From Pseudomonadota bacterium (GTDB taxonomy: Bacteria > Pseudomonadota > Gammaproteobacteria > Burkholderiales > Burkholderiaceae_C), in assembly GCA_023460715.1 (NCBI GenBank), contig JAEWPH010000298.1, forward strand, positions 1 through 16,904: a stretch of 16,904 nucleotides of DNA, written 5' to 3'. Shown here piece after piece: positions 7,687 to 14,656 of this stretch. Position 1 is the stretch's first letter. The number at the start of each line of letters is the position of its first letter. The translations under genes and the position numbers were made by a program. Under the pieces are notes generated by a model. It was not told the origin of the DNA and searched no databases. It saw only the letters and a program-made list of their open reading frames with translations.

Positions 7687-8652
7687 ATGTCTTACGAACA
7701 CGTGGCCTGGGCCCGGCGGCTTAAGGTGAAGCACCTGGAATCGTTCCTGGTGCTGGACGAAGCCGGCACGCTGACCGAAGCGGCCGTGCGCATGCACATG
7801 ACGCAGTCGGCCATGTCGCACTGGCTGGCCGACCTGGAAGAGCTGGTGGGCATGCCCCTGGTGACGCGCGGGCGGCGCATCCAGCTCACGCCCGCCGGGG
7901 TCATCATGAAGCGGCTGGCCGTGGGCGTGCTGGGCGATATCTCGCGCACGCAGGCCGAGTTGAGCGCGGTGGCCGAGGGCCGCAGCGCGCGCCTGCACGT
8001 CGGCAGCGTCTGGGCCGGCGTGGCCCGCGGCGTGCCGCAGGCGCTGGCGCAGTTCCAGGCGCTGCATCCGTACATCTCGGTCACCGTGTCGGAGAGCCCG
8101 TTCGGCAACCTGCTGGAGGGGCTGGAAAACCGGCAGCTCGATGTGGTGGTGGGCTCGCTGGACTCGCGCGCCTACCAGGCGCGGCTGGAGCACCGCGAAC
8201 TGTTCGAGGACAACGTCTGCCTGGTGGTGGGCCGCGCCAGCCGCTTCTGGGACATGGCCGGCCCGGTGCGCCTGGCGGACCTGCTGCAGGAGAACTGGAT
8301 CATGCCGCCCAAGGGCACGCTGATGCGCTCGCAGCTGGACACCGCCCTGCTGGACAGCGGCGCCTCCTGGCTGCTGCCCAAGGTGGAGACGGCCGCCATC
8401 ACCACGCTGCAGGCCCTGGTGCACCAGGGCGACTACGTGGGCGTGTGCTCGGAGGCCATGGCCGAGTACCAGGCGGGCCTGGGCAGCCTGCGCATCCTGC
8501 CGCTGGACCGCACCATCCGCTTCGGGCCGGTGGGCGTGGTCTGGAGCCGCGACCACCCGTCCGAGGCCGTGCGGCTCTTCGTGGACCACATCACGCAGGC
8601 CACGGCCGCCCCGGCCCCGGCTCCGGGCAGCGTCACAGCCCCAGGTCGCTGA
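7687..8652 (+). CDS. LysR-family transcriptional regulator
   Basis: 321 aa, normal LysR length. The N-terminal winged HTH is clear: [45 protein letters not shown] about residues 28-48. The effector-binding domain (about 95-305) has the type 2 periplasmic-binding-protein pattern ([44 protein letters not shown]). The C-terminus ends in an Ala/Pro tail. No good Shine-Dalgarno site precedes ATG 7687. LysR proteins usually act from the shared promoter region on the divergent gene and on themselves, so the targets are probably the Bug-family binding protein and the GGT-family hydrolase. The inducer is unknown and may be the transported molecule. The 3' end overlaps the convergent DUF1348 gene by 20 bp. 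Confidence 0.93.
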   Translation: MSYEHVAWARRLKVKHLESFLVLDEAGTLTEAAVRMHMTQSAMSHWLADLEELVGMPLVTRGRRIQLTPAGVIMKRLAVGVLGDISRTQAELSAVAEGRSARLHVGSVWAGVARGVPQALAQFQALHPYISVTVSESPFGNLLEGLENRQLDVVVGSLDSRAYQARLEHRELFEDNVCLVVGRASRFWDMAGPVRLADLLQENWIMPPKGTLMRSQLDTALLDSGASWLLPKVETAAITTLQALVHQGDYVGVCSEAMAEYQAGLGSLRILPLDRTIRFGPVGVVWSRDHPSEAVRLFVDHITQATAAPAPAPGSVTAPGR

Positions 8653-9100
8653 GCGATGCGTGGTCGTCCGGGCGGCGGCCCAGCGGCCAGTGGAACAAGC
8701 GATCGGCCTCGGGGATGGGCAGGTCGTTGATGCAGGCGAAGCGCCGCTGCATCAATCCCTGGGCGTTGAACTCCCAGTTCTCGTTGCCGTACGAGCGGTA
8801 CCAGTTGCCCGAATCGTCGTGCCATTCGTAGGCGAAGCGCACGCCGATGCGGTCGCCGCCGAAAGCCCACAGTTCCTTGATCAAACGGTAGTCCAGCTCG
8901 CGCGCCCACTTGCGGCGCAGCAGCTCGCGCACGGCATCGCGGCCCACGGGAAAGTCCACACGGTTGCGCCAGCGCGTGTCCTCGGTATAGACCTGGGCCA
9001 CGCGGTCGGGGTCGCGGCTGTTCCAGGCGTCTTCGGCCATGCGGACCTTGAGCAGGGCGGTGGCTTCGGTGAAGGGAGGGACGAGAGGGGTCGAGGTCAT
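8633..9100 (-). CDS. DUF1348 / NTF2-like (SnoaL-like) family protein
   Basis: 155 aa, matching the usual DUF1348 length. These small cone-shaped alpha+beta proteins have no settled biochemical role. The family pattern is plain: [26 protein letters not shown] near the N-terminus, then [48 protein letters not shown] and the tail [16 protein letters not shown] lies about 10 nt before the ATG. It is divergent from a TetR gene across a 97-bp gap with two operators, so it is very probably repressed by that TetR and induced by an unknown small molecule. The stop overlaps the LysR 3' end by 20 bp. A small-molecule enzyme or binding function is inference from the fold. Confidence 0.88.
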   Translation of the reverse strand: MTSTPLVPPFTEATALLKVRMAEDAWNSRDPDRVAQVYTEDTRWRNRVDFPVGRDAVRELLRRKWARELDYRLIKELWAFGGDRIGVRFAYEWHDDSGNWYRSYGNENWEFNAQGLMQRRFACINDLPIPEADRLFHWPLGRRPDDHASLSDLGL

Positions 9101-9132
9101 GGCAGCGGGCCTTTCAAAAACAGGGAAGAACG

Positions 9133-9154
9133 ATGTAGACAGGTCTGTCTACAT
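9133..9154. promoter_or_regulatory. TetR operator 1 (perfect palindrome)
   Basis: Two perfect 10-bp arms, ATGTAGACAG and CTGTCTACAT, flank GT. It lies 32 bp upstream of the DUF1348 start, around the expected transcription start of that gene. The centre is at 9143.5, 36 bp from the centre of operator 2. Confidence 0.85.
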
Positions 9155-9158
9155 CCGC

Positions 9159-9187
9159 AATGTAACCGATGTAGACAGACTTGTCTA
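9159..9187 (-). promoter_or_regulatory. Predicted promoter of the DUF1348 gene
   Basis: On the minus strand, TAGACA (9187-9182; 5 of 6 to TTGACA) and TACATT (9164-9159; 4 of 6 to TATAAT) are 17 bp apart. The -35 box lies inside operator 2 and the predicted start point near 9152 lies inside operator 1, so repressor binding would block it. Consensus match only. Confidence 0.5.
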
Positions 9188-9190
9188 CAA
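9169..9190. promoter_or_regulatory. TetR operator 2
   Basis: TGTAGACA (9170-9177) and TGTCTACA (9182-9189) are perfect 8-bp arms around ACTT... core bases GACT, the same arm sequence as operator 1. It ends 7 nt before the tetR start codon, so bound repressor should also block tetR itself (autoregulation). TACAAT at 9186-9191 could serve as a -10 box for a nearly leaderless tetR mRNA. Confidence 0.82.
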
Positions 9191-9197
9191 TCGCGCC

Positions 9198-9773
9198 ATG
9201 CCCCTTGCACCCCTCACCGCCCCCGCCGCCACCCCTGATCTGCCCGCGCGCGAGCGCATCCTGTGGACGGCCTACGCCCTGTTCTACCGGGACGGCGTGC
9301 GCGCCACCGGCATCGACCGGGTGATTGCCGAATCGGGGGTGACCAAGGTGACCTTCTACCGGCACTTTCCGAGCAAGAACGATCTGGTCGAGGCCTTTCT
9401 GGCCGAGCGCCACGTGCGCTGGATGGCATGGTTCGATGCGGCGCTGCAGCGCCATGGCAATGGCCCGCAGGCGCTGGTGCCGGCGCTGGCCGAGTGGCTG
9501 GGGGATGCGGACTTCCGCGGCTGCGCTTTCCTCAACACCACGGCGGAACTGGGCGCCACCGTGCCTGCGGTGGATGCGCACACCCGCCAGCACAAGCAGG
9601 ACATGGCCGCCCGCATCGCGGCCTTGCTGTCGTCCGCGCACCGGGAGGCGCACGCGCAGCTGCTGGCGCTGGCGGTGGATGGCGCCATCGTGCACGCCCA
9701 GTTCGACGGCAACCCGCAAGCCGCGCTGCAGGCGCTGGAGCACGCGGTGGCGCTGGTCGATCGCAACCGGTAA
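9198..9773 (+). CDS. TetR-family transcriptional repressor
   Basis: 191 aa, usual TetR length. The HTH domain is at the N-terminus: RERILWTAYALFYRDGVRATGIDRVIAESGVTKVTFYRHFPSKNDLVEAFL, with HTH about residues 38-57. The C-terminal ligand and dimer domain has the block WLGDADFRGCAFLNTTAELG. ATG 9198 is chosen since the frame upstream reads through the two operators and homology starts about 15 residues after it. No Shine-Dalgarno site is visible, which fits a short or absent leader. It is divergent from the DUF1348 gene and likely represses both itself and that gene via the twin operators. The inducer is unknown. Confidence 0.92.
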   Translation: MPLAPLTAPAATPDLPARERILWTAYALFYRDGVRATGIDRVIAESGVTKVTFYRHFPSKNDLVEAFLAERHVRWMAWFDAALQRHGNGPQALVPALAEWLGDADFRGCAFLNTTAELGATVPAVDAHTRQHKQDMAARIAALLSSAHREAHAQLLALAVDGAIVHAQFDGNPQAALQALEHAVALVDRNR

Positions 9774-9853
9774 AAGAGCCCAGCGCGCACGTTGCCCGAT
9801 CGTGAGATGGGCTTGATGGGCGCCTCCACTACCCAGGCCGCACGGCTCGCACG

Positions 9854-9870
9854 GCTGGTCACAAACCAGC
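9854..9870. terminator. Hairpin between convergent tetR and E1 genes
   Basis: GCTGGT (9854-9859) and ACCAGC (9865-9870) form a perfect 6-bp stem with a 5-nt loop in the 122-bp convergent gap. TTTT appears 10 nt later on the + strand, too far for a classical terminator, so the role is uncertain. Confidence 0.35.
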
Positions 9871-9895
9871 GCCAGGCAGGTTTTGCCCGCGGGTC

Positions 9896-12592
9896 CTAGG
9901 GGCGTTGCAGCAGGCTGCGCGCGGCGCGCGCCACGCTGGCCGCATCCACGCCGAAGTAGCTGCGCAGCGCGGCCCGTGTGTCGCTGCGGCCGAAGCCGTC
10001 GGTGCCCAGCGTGAGATAGCGGCGGCCTTCGGGCACAAAGGCGCGCACGGTCTCCGGCACGGCGCGCACGTAGTCGGTGGCGGCGATCACCGGGCCCCGC
10101 GTGCCCTGCAGCATCTGGGCGAGCCAGGGCGTGCCGGGCCGGGCATCGCCCTCCAGCAGGCGGCGCTCGCAGGCCACGCCGTCGCGCGCCAGCTCGCTCC
10201 AGCTGGTCACGCTCACCACCGTCACCTGCACGCCTTCGGCGGCCAGCGCCTGCGCAGCCTGGACCACCTCGGTCAGGATGGCGCCGGAACCCAGCAGCGT
10301 CACCGCGGGCACCTCCGCAGCACTTTCAGATGAAACAGGCACTTCGCCCTTATCCGGCAATCGCGAGTAGCTATTGAATACATAGCAACCGAGCAGAACG
10401 CCTTCCGCGGCGTCCGCCGGCAGGTCGGGCTGGGCGTAGTTCTCGTTCATCAGCGTGACGTAGTAGAAAACGTCCTGCTGCTCGACCAGCATCTCCCGCA
10501 TGCCGGCATCCACGATCACGGCGAGCTCGCCCGCGTAGGCCGGGTCGTAGGCCTTGCAGTTGGGGATGGTGGCCGCCACCAGGTGGCTGGTGCCGTCCTG
10601 GTGCTGCAGCCCTTCGCCGCCCAGCGTGGTGCGGCCCGAGGTGGCGCCCAGCAGAAAGCCCCGTGCGCGCTGGTCCGCCGCGGCCCAGATGGCGTCGCCC
10701 ACGCGCTGGAAGCCGAACATCGAGTAGTAGATGTAGAACGGCAGCATGGCCAGCCCGTGCACGCTGTAGCTGGTGGCGGCTGCCGTCCAGCTGGCGATGG
10801 CGCCAGCCTCGCTGATGCCCTCTTCCAGGATCTGGCCGTCCAGCGCCTCGCGGTAGCTCAGCACCGAGCCGATGTCCTCCGGCGCATAGCGCTGGCCCAG
10901 GCTGCTGTAGATGCCCACCTGCTTGAACAGGTTGGCCATGCCGAAGGTGCGCGCCTCGTCCGCCACGATGGGCACGATGCGCGGGCCCAGTTGGCCGTCC
11001 TTCAGCAGCGTGCCCAGCATGCGCACGAAGGCCATGGTGGTGCTCATCTCCTTGCCCGCGGCCTGCAGCGCGAACTGCGCGTACTGGCTGATGGCCGGCA
11101 CGGGCACCGGGTCGCACACCGTCTCGCGGCGCGGCAGCGCGCCGCCCAGGGCCGCGCGGCGCTGGCGCAGGTACTGCATCTCGGGGCTGTCCTCGGCCGG
11201 CTTGAAGAACGACAGGCCGGTGGCCTGCGCGTCGGTGAGAGGCAGGTTGAAGCGGTTGCGGAAATCGATCAGGTCGGTCTCGTCGAACTTCTTCTGGCTG
11301 TGCGTGGTCATCTTGCCCTGCCCCGCCGCGCCCATGCCGTAGCCCTTCTTGGTGTGCGCCAGGATCACCGTGGGCTGGCCCTGGTGGGCGGCCGCCGCCG
11401 CATAGGCCGCGTGGATCTTCACCAGATCGTGCCCGCCGCGCTTGAGGCGGTCGATCTGCTCGTCCGTCAGGCCCTGGGCCAGCGCGGCCAGTTCCGGGTT
11501 CTGGCCAAAGAAGTGGTCGCGGTTGTAGCGCCCGTCCTTGGCGGCGAAGGTCTGCATCTGCCCGTCCACCGTGCCGCCCAGCGTGCGGGCCAGCGTGCCG
11601 GTGAGGTCGCGGGCGAAGAGCCCGTCCCAGTCGCTGCCCCAGAGCAGCTTGACCACGTTCCAGCCCGCGCCGGCAAAGAGCCGCTCCAGCTCGTCCACAA
11701 TCTGGCCGTTGCCGCGCACCGGGCCATCCAGCCGCTGCAGGTTGCAGTTGACCACCCAGACGAGGTTGTCCAGCCCTTCACGCGCGGCCAGGGTGAGCGC
11801 GCTCATGCTCTCGGGCTCGTCCATCTCGCCGTCGCCGAACACACCCCAGACCTTGCGGCCTTCACAGTCGAGCAGGTTGCGGTGCGTGAGGTAGCGCATG
11901 AAACGCGCGTGGTAGATGCTGCTGATGGGACCGATCCCCATCGAGCCCGTGGGGAACTGCCAGAAGTCAGGCATCAGCCATGGGTGCGGGTAGCTCGACA
12001 GCCCCTGCGCCCCGGCGGCCGGCGCTGCGATCTCCTGGCGGTAGTGCTGCAGGTCGTTCTCCGTCAAACGCCCTTCCAAGTACGCCCGCGCGTATACGCC
12101 CGGCGCGCTGTGCGGCTGGAAGAACACCAGGTCGCCCCGGTGCTGGCCTTCGCCCAGGCCCTCGCGGCCGCGGAAGAAATGGTTGAAGCCGGCCTCGAAC
12201 AGATCGGCCGCGCTGGCGTAGCTGGCGATGTGGCCGCCCAGCTCGCCATAGGCCTGGTTGGCGCGCACCACCATGGCCAGCGCGTTCCAGCGCATCAGCG
12301 ATGCCAGCCGCTCTTCGATGGCGAGGTCGCCCGGAAAGGCCGGCTGCGCCTGCGCCGCCACCGTGTTGACGTAGGGCGTGTTGAGATCGGGCTGCCAGCC
12401 CACGCGCTGGGCGCGGGCCATGCGGGCCAGCTCGTCCAGCACGAAGCGCGCACGCTCCGGCCCGGCCGTCGCGGTCAGGGCCAGGAAGGCGTCGCGCCAT
12501 TCGGCGGTTTCCTGGGGATCGGCATCGGCGGGCGCGCCAGGCGCATCGGCGGCCGGCGCGGCCAGGGCGTGCAGGGGCAGTGGAGCGTTCAT
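9896..12592 (-). CDS. AceE-type 2-oxoacid dehydrogenase E1 (pyruvate or 2-oxobutyrate), homodimeric
   Basis: 898 aa from ATG 12590-12592 (GTG 12610 would add 6 residues; neither has a clear ribosome site). The homodimeric E1 uses thiamine diphosphate to decarboxylate pyruvate or a close 2-oxoacid and passes the acyl group to the E2 lipoyl domain. AceE motifs are intact: GGHIASYASAADLFEAGFNHFFRG, the ThDP motif GDGEMDEPE (Gly253-Asp254-Gly255) to NCNLQRLDGPVRGNG, HTKKGYGMG, GEGLQHQDGTSHL, and the tail GTDGFGRSDTRAALRSYFGVD. No aceF or lpd gene is nearby, unlike the main PDH operon. A divergent Lrp/AsnC gene sits upstream, as in the mdeR/mdeB arrangement of Pseudomonas putida, where MdeB is an E1 that prefers 2-oxobutyrate. 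A stretch of about 15-25 residues (codons 10319-10390) is extra relative to E. coli AceE and looks repeat-derived. Confidence 0.9.
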   Translation of the reverse strand: MNAPLPLHALAAPAADAPGAPADADPQETAEWRDAFLALTATAGPERARFVLDELARMARAQRVGWQPDLNTPYVNTVAAQAQPAFPGDLAIEERLASLMRWNALAMVVRANQAYGELGGHIASYASAADLFEAGFNHFFRGREGLGEGQHRGDLVFFQPHSAPGVYARAYLEGRLTENDLQHYRQEIAAPAAGAQGLSSYPHPWLMPDFWQFPTGSMGIGPISSIYHARFMRYLTHRNLLDCEGRKVWGVFGDGEMDEPESMSALTLAAREGLDNLVWVVNCNLQRLDGPVRGNGQIVDELERLFAGAGWNVVKLLWGSDWDGLFARDLTGTLARTLGGTVDGQMQTFAAKDGRYNRDHFFGQNPELAALAQGLTDEQIDRLKRGGHDLVKIHAAYAAAAAHQGQPTVILAHTKKGYGMGAAGQGKMTTHSQKKFDETDLIDFRNRFNLPLTDAQATGLSFFKPAEDSPEMQYLRQRRAALGGALPRRETVCDPVPVPAISQYAQFALQAAGKEMSTTMAFVRMLGTLLKDGQLGPRIVPIVADEARTFGMANLFKQVGIYSSLGQRYAPEDIGSVLSYREALDGQILEEGISEAGAIASWTAAATSYSVHGLAMLPFYIYYSMFGFQRVGDAIWAAADQRARGFLLGATSGRTTLGGEGLQHQDGTSHLVAATIPNCKAYDPAYAGELAVIVDAGMREMLVEQQDVFYYVTLMNENYAQPDLPADAAEGVLLGCYVFNSYSRLPDKGEVPVSSESAAEVPAVTLLGSGAILTEVVQAAQALAAEGVQVTVVSVTSWSELARDGVACERRLLEGDARPGTPWLAQMLQGTRGPVIAATDYVRAVPETVRAFVPEGRRYLTLGTDGFGRSDTRAALRSYFGVDAASVARAARSLLQRP
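10319..10390 (-). repeat. Comamonad-type small repeat inserted in frame within the E1 gene
   Basis: A low-GC patch inside the E1 gene. Its core at 10356-10387 (+ strand) aligns without gaps to 16057-16088: GGCAA.CGC.AG.AGCTAT matches at 16 of 19 positions, then AGCA ends both 32-nt cores. On the coding strand it gives the residues from about CYVFNSYSRLPDKG to VPVSSESA, with codons rare elsewhere here (GTA, CGA, TTG, CCT, TCA, TCT, AGT). E. coli AceE has about 9 residues between GIYKL and VQLLGSG, and this protein has about 24 at the same place. I also recall similar short elements between genes in Acidovorax-type genomes. The exact ends are estimates. Confidence 0.7.
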
Positions 12593-12632
12593 GCCATGCA
12601 CTGTAGGCACACGCGCCCGGCATGAGCATCCG

Positions 12633-12669
12633 TAAAGCGCTGCGGAAAACCCGCATTCGCAGCACTTTA
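12633..12669. promoter_or_regulatory. 37-bp dyad in the E1 / Lrp divergent promoter region
   Basis: TAAAGCGCTGCG (12633-12644) and CGCAGCACTTTA (12658-12669) are reverse complements with one mismatch in 12, separated by 13 nt. A smaller GCGG/CCGC pair lies inside. It is central in the 104-bp gap between the divergent genes and is the obvious candidate site for the Lrp/AsnC regulator. Confidence 0.55.
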
Positions 12670-12683
12670 TGCCGCCATCTGGC

Positions 12684-12689
12684 TACACT
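12684..12689 (+). promoter_or_regulatory. Possible -10 box of the Lrp-family gene
   Basis: TACACT (4 of 6 to TATAAT) lies 7 nt before ATG 12697, which would give an almost leaderless mRNA. No good -35 box is seen at the right distance, though the dyad ends 14 bp upstream. Weak. Confidence 0.25.
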
Positions 12690-12696
12690 GAAGCAC

Positions 12697-13167
12697 ATGA
12701 AGCTGGACACCATCGATCTGCGCATCCTGGCCCAACTGCAGGCCGACGGCTCTCTTTCCAATGTGGAGCTGGCGCGGCGGGTCCACCTCTCGCCCTCGCC
12801 CTGCCTGGCGCGGGTCAAGGCGATGGAGGCGGCCGGCGTGATTGCGCGCTATGTGGCCCTGGCCAACGCGGCCACGCTGGGTCTGGGGCTGAACGTGTTC
12901 ATCAACATCAGCCTCAAGTCGCAGGCCAAGGAGGCGCTGGCGGATTTCGAGCGGCGCATCGCCGAGCACGACGAGGTGATGGAGTGCTACCTGATGAGCG
13001 GCGATTCGGACTACCTTATCCGCGTCGCGCTGGCCGACATCGGCGCGCTGGAGCGCTTCATCGTCGAGCAGCTCACGCCCATCCCGGGCATCGAGAAGAT
13101 CCGCTCCAGCTTCGCGCTCAAGCAGGTGCGCTACAAGACGGCCCTGCCCTTGCCGGCGGCGCGCTGA
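12697..13167 (+). CDS. Lrp/AsnC-family transcriptional regulator
   Basis: 156 aa, typical of the family. The N-terminal HTH is clear (LDTIDLRILAQLQADGSLSNVELARRVHLSPSPCLARVKAMEAAGVIARY), followed by the alpha/beta RAM ligand-binding domain (VFINISLKSQAKEALADFERRIAEHDEVMECYLMSGDSDYLIRV, then PGIEKIRSSFALKQVRYKTALP). Lrp/AsnC proteins sense amino acids or their breakdown products and often control the divergent gene. ATG 12697 is preferred over the upstream ATG 12622, which would add an unrelated basic stretch that crosses the dyad. The divergent neighbour is the orphan E1, so this is a candidate MdeR-like regulator of 2-oxoacid breakdown. Its 3' end lies 7 bp from the convergent ABM gene. Confidence 0.93.
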   Translation: MKLDTIDLRILAQLQADGSLSNVELARRVHLSPSPCLARVKAMEAAGVIARYVALANAATLGLGLNVFINISLKSQAKEALADFERRIAEHDEVMECYLMSGDSDYLIRVALADIGALERFIVEQLTPIPGIEKIRSSFALKQVRYKTALPLPAAR

Positions 13168-13174
13168 AAAGCGC

Positions 13175-13477
13175 TCACAGCACCGCGTCGAACAGTTCGA
13201 GCTGCGGCGGACCGAGGTAGATATCGCGTTGGGCGCCCGCGCGGGCGTGCGCAGCGCGAAAGGCGTCGGAACGGGTCCAGTCCTCGAAGGCGGCGCGGCT
13301 TTCCCACACCGTGTGCGATGCGAACAGGGTGTGATCCGCCGTGGTGGCGCCCTGCAGCAGGGCGAACGACCGGTACCCCGGCACTTGCGCCAGGTGGCTG
13401 TCGCGCTGGCGCCAGATCTCGATGAACTCGGCCTCGCGGCCGGGGGCGATGCGGAAACGGTTCATGGCGATGAACAT
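13175..13477 (-). CDS. ABM-domain monooxygenase, IsdG/HmoA-like
   Basis: 100 aa with the dimeric ferredoxin-like ABM fold used by heme-degrading IsdG-type enzymes and by small quinone monooxygenases. The sequence keeps the IsdG-type heme triad spacing: Asn6, Trp67 and His77 (MFIAMN, FEDWTRSDAFRAAH), with the ASHTVWES block between. This favours a heme-degrading or heme-binding role over polyketide oxidation, but residues alone do not prove it. ATG 13475-13477 is fixed by a perfect AGGAGGT 6 nt upstream. The longer open frame is ignored. It lies 85 bp downstream of the AraC gene on the same strand, so the two may be co-transcribed. It converges on the Lrp gene with a 7-bp gap. No heme uptake genes are in the window. 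Confidence 0.85.
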   Translation of the reverse strand: MFIAMNRFRIAPGREAEFIEIWRQRDSHLAQVPGYRSFALLQGATTADHTLFASHTVWESRAAFEDWTRSDAFRAAHARAGAQRDIYLGPPQLELFDAVL

Positions 13478-13483
13478 GCGGAG

Positions 13484-13490
13484 ACCTCCT
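13484..13490 (-). promoter_or_regulatory. Strong ribosome binding site of the ABM monooxygenase
   Basis: AGGAGGT on the minus strand with a 6-nt spacer to ATG 13477. The best Shine-Dalgarno match in the window; it settles the start of a gene whose frame stays open upstream to 13588. Confidence 0.88.
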
Positions 13491-13562
13491 GGGCAGTTCG
13501 CGCCATTGTGCGGGGTGCACGCCGGCACGCCCGGCGATGGCCCCTGGGCCACAGGGTCAAGC

Positions 13563-14627
13563 TCAGCCCCGCGCGCCGCTGGGCGCATGGCCGATCACGC
13601 GCTTGAACGCACGGCTGAACGAGGCCTCGGATTCGTACCCCAGCCGGTGCGCCGCCACGGCGATGCGCATGCCGTCCTGCGCGATCCATTTGCGGGCCTG
13701 GAACATCTTCACCTTGGCCACGTAGCGCGCCGGGCTCTCGCCCATGGTGCGCGTGAACGCCTCCGAAAAGCTGGAGCGCGAAGCCCCCATCACCTCGGCC
13801 AGCAGGGGCACGGTCCAGTCGTGCTCGGGTGCGGCATGGATGGCGGCGATCACCTTGCCGATGCGTGGGCAGCGCACGGCGGCGATCCAGCCCGTGGGGT
13901 GGTTGCAGCCGCATTCGACCCACGCGCGGATGATGCTGGAGGCCAGCGCATCCGCCAGCCGCGCCAGGATGCCGCAGGCGCCGATGCGGTCCAGCGCCAC
14001 TTCGCGCTCCATGGCCTCCAGCAGCGCGGGCACGGTGGCGTCGCGCCGCGCCAGGTCGCCTGCCAGCATCACCGGCGGCATCATGGCCATCAGCGGGTGC
14101 AGCGGGTCCAGGTTGAAGCGCAGCGCGCCGCTGAATACCACGTGGCTGGCATCGGCCTCATCGGCCGCAGGGTTCGCGTTCGCCGCACCGCCGCCACAAT
14201 GGCCGTCGAGCAGATACATGTTCTCGGATACGGCCACACGTGCCAGCGCCTCGGCCTGCATCGGCGGCACCTCGGGCGCGCTGGCCAGCACGTGGGCGCT
14301 GCCGTGGGGCAGCAGCACGGCGTCGCCAGGCTGCAGCGGCATCCAGTCGCCTGCGCCTGCGCCGGTGCGCAGCCAGGCGCTGCCGCGGCCGGCAAAGTGG
14401 AAGTACGCCGCCCGCCGCTCGGGAAACTGCACCGCCCAGGGCGCGTGCAGCTGGCTGCGGCCGTATTCGACGCCGTCCAGCCGCAACCCGACCAGGATCT
14501 GGGTGAGCAGGTCGCGCGGGCCGGGCACCGCTGGTGACTGGACCGGCGCAGGCGCAACCGCGGTGGCCTTGGGCGCGGGCACGGACGGGGCGGCCGCCGC
14601 AGAAGCGTTGGACAAAAGGTCATGCAT
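13563..14627 (-). CDS. AraC-family transcriptional regulator with N-terminal cupin_6-like domain
   Basis: 354 aa. Residues about 8-37 form an Ala/Pro-rich linker, and residues about 38-230 form the cupin-type sensor domain (DLLTQILVGLRLDGVEYGRSQLHAPWAVQF; AYFHFAGRGSAWL; LQPGDAVLLPHGSAHVL). The C-terminal 100 residues hold the two AraC HTH motifs: WTVPLLAEVMGASRSSFSEAFTRTMGESPARYV and IAVAAHRLGYESEASFSRAFKRVIGHAPS. The cupin/AraC type usually controls a divergent enzyme or exporter gene. Here that neighbour is a NepI-like MFS exporter 97 bp away, and the ABM monooxygenase follows 85 bp downstream. The inducer is unknown. A His/Cys-containing loop (DGHCGGG; VECGCNH) is visible and could bind metal, which is a guess. 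Confidence 0.92.
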   Translation of the reverse strand: MHDLLSNASAAAAPSVPAPKATAVAPAPVQSPAVPGPRDLLTQILVGLRLDGVEYGRSQLHAPWAVQFPERRAAYFHFAGRGSAWLRTGAGAGDWMPLQPGDAVLLPHGSAHVLASAPEVPPMQAEALARVAVSENMYLLDGHCGGGAANANPAADEADASHVVFSGALRFNLDPLHPLMAMMPPVMLAGDLARRDATVPALLEAMEREVALDRIGACGILARLADALASSIIRAWVECGCNHPTGWIAAVRCPRIGKVIAAIHAAPEHDWTVPLLAEVMGASRSSFSEAFTRTMGESPARYVAKVKMFQARKWIAQDGMRIAVAAHRLGYESEASFSRAFKRVIGHAPSGARG

Positions 14628-14656
14628 TTCGGCGATCCAGGCATGGAAACGCCGGC

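Noticed and set aside
5064..7724. Very long + strand open frame (886 codons)
   Set aside because: It lies opposite the GGT-family and binding-protein genes, is rich in His/Arg/Gly/Ala as expected for an antisense of high-GC codons, and shows no known domain.
8633..8652. 20-bp overlap of LysR and DUF1348 genes as a sign of a wrong gene call
   Set aside because: Both proteins are full length with clear family ends, and short tail-to-tail overlaps are common.
10583..12625. Long + strand open frame (680 codons) opposite the E1 gene
   Set aside because: The minus-strand E1 is unmistakable; the + frame is a mirror of its codon bias with no recognisable motif.
12622..12696. Upstream ATG for the Lrp-family gene
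   Set aside because: It would add 25 basic residues unlike the family and would place the start inside the divergent dyad. ATG 12697 fits the normal N-terminus.
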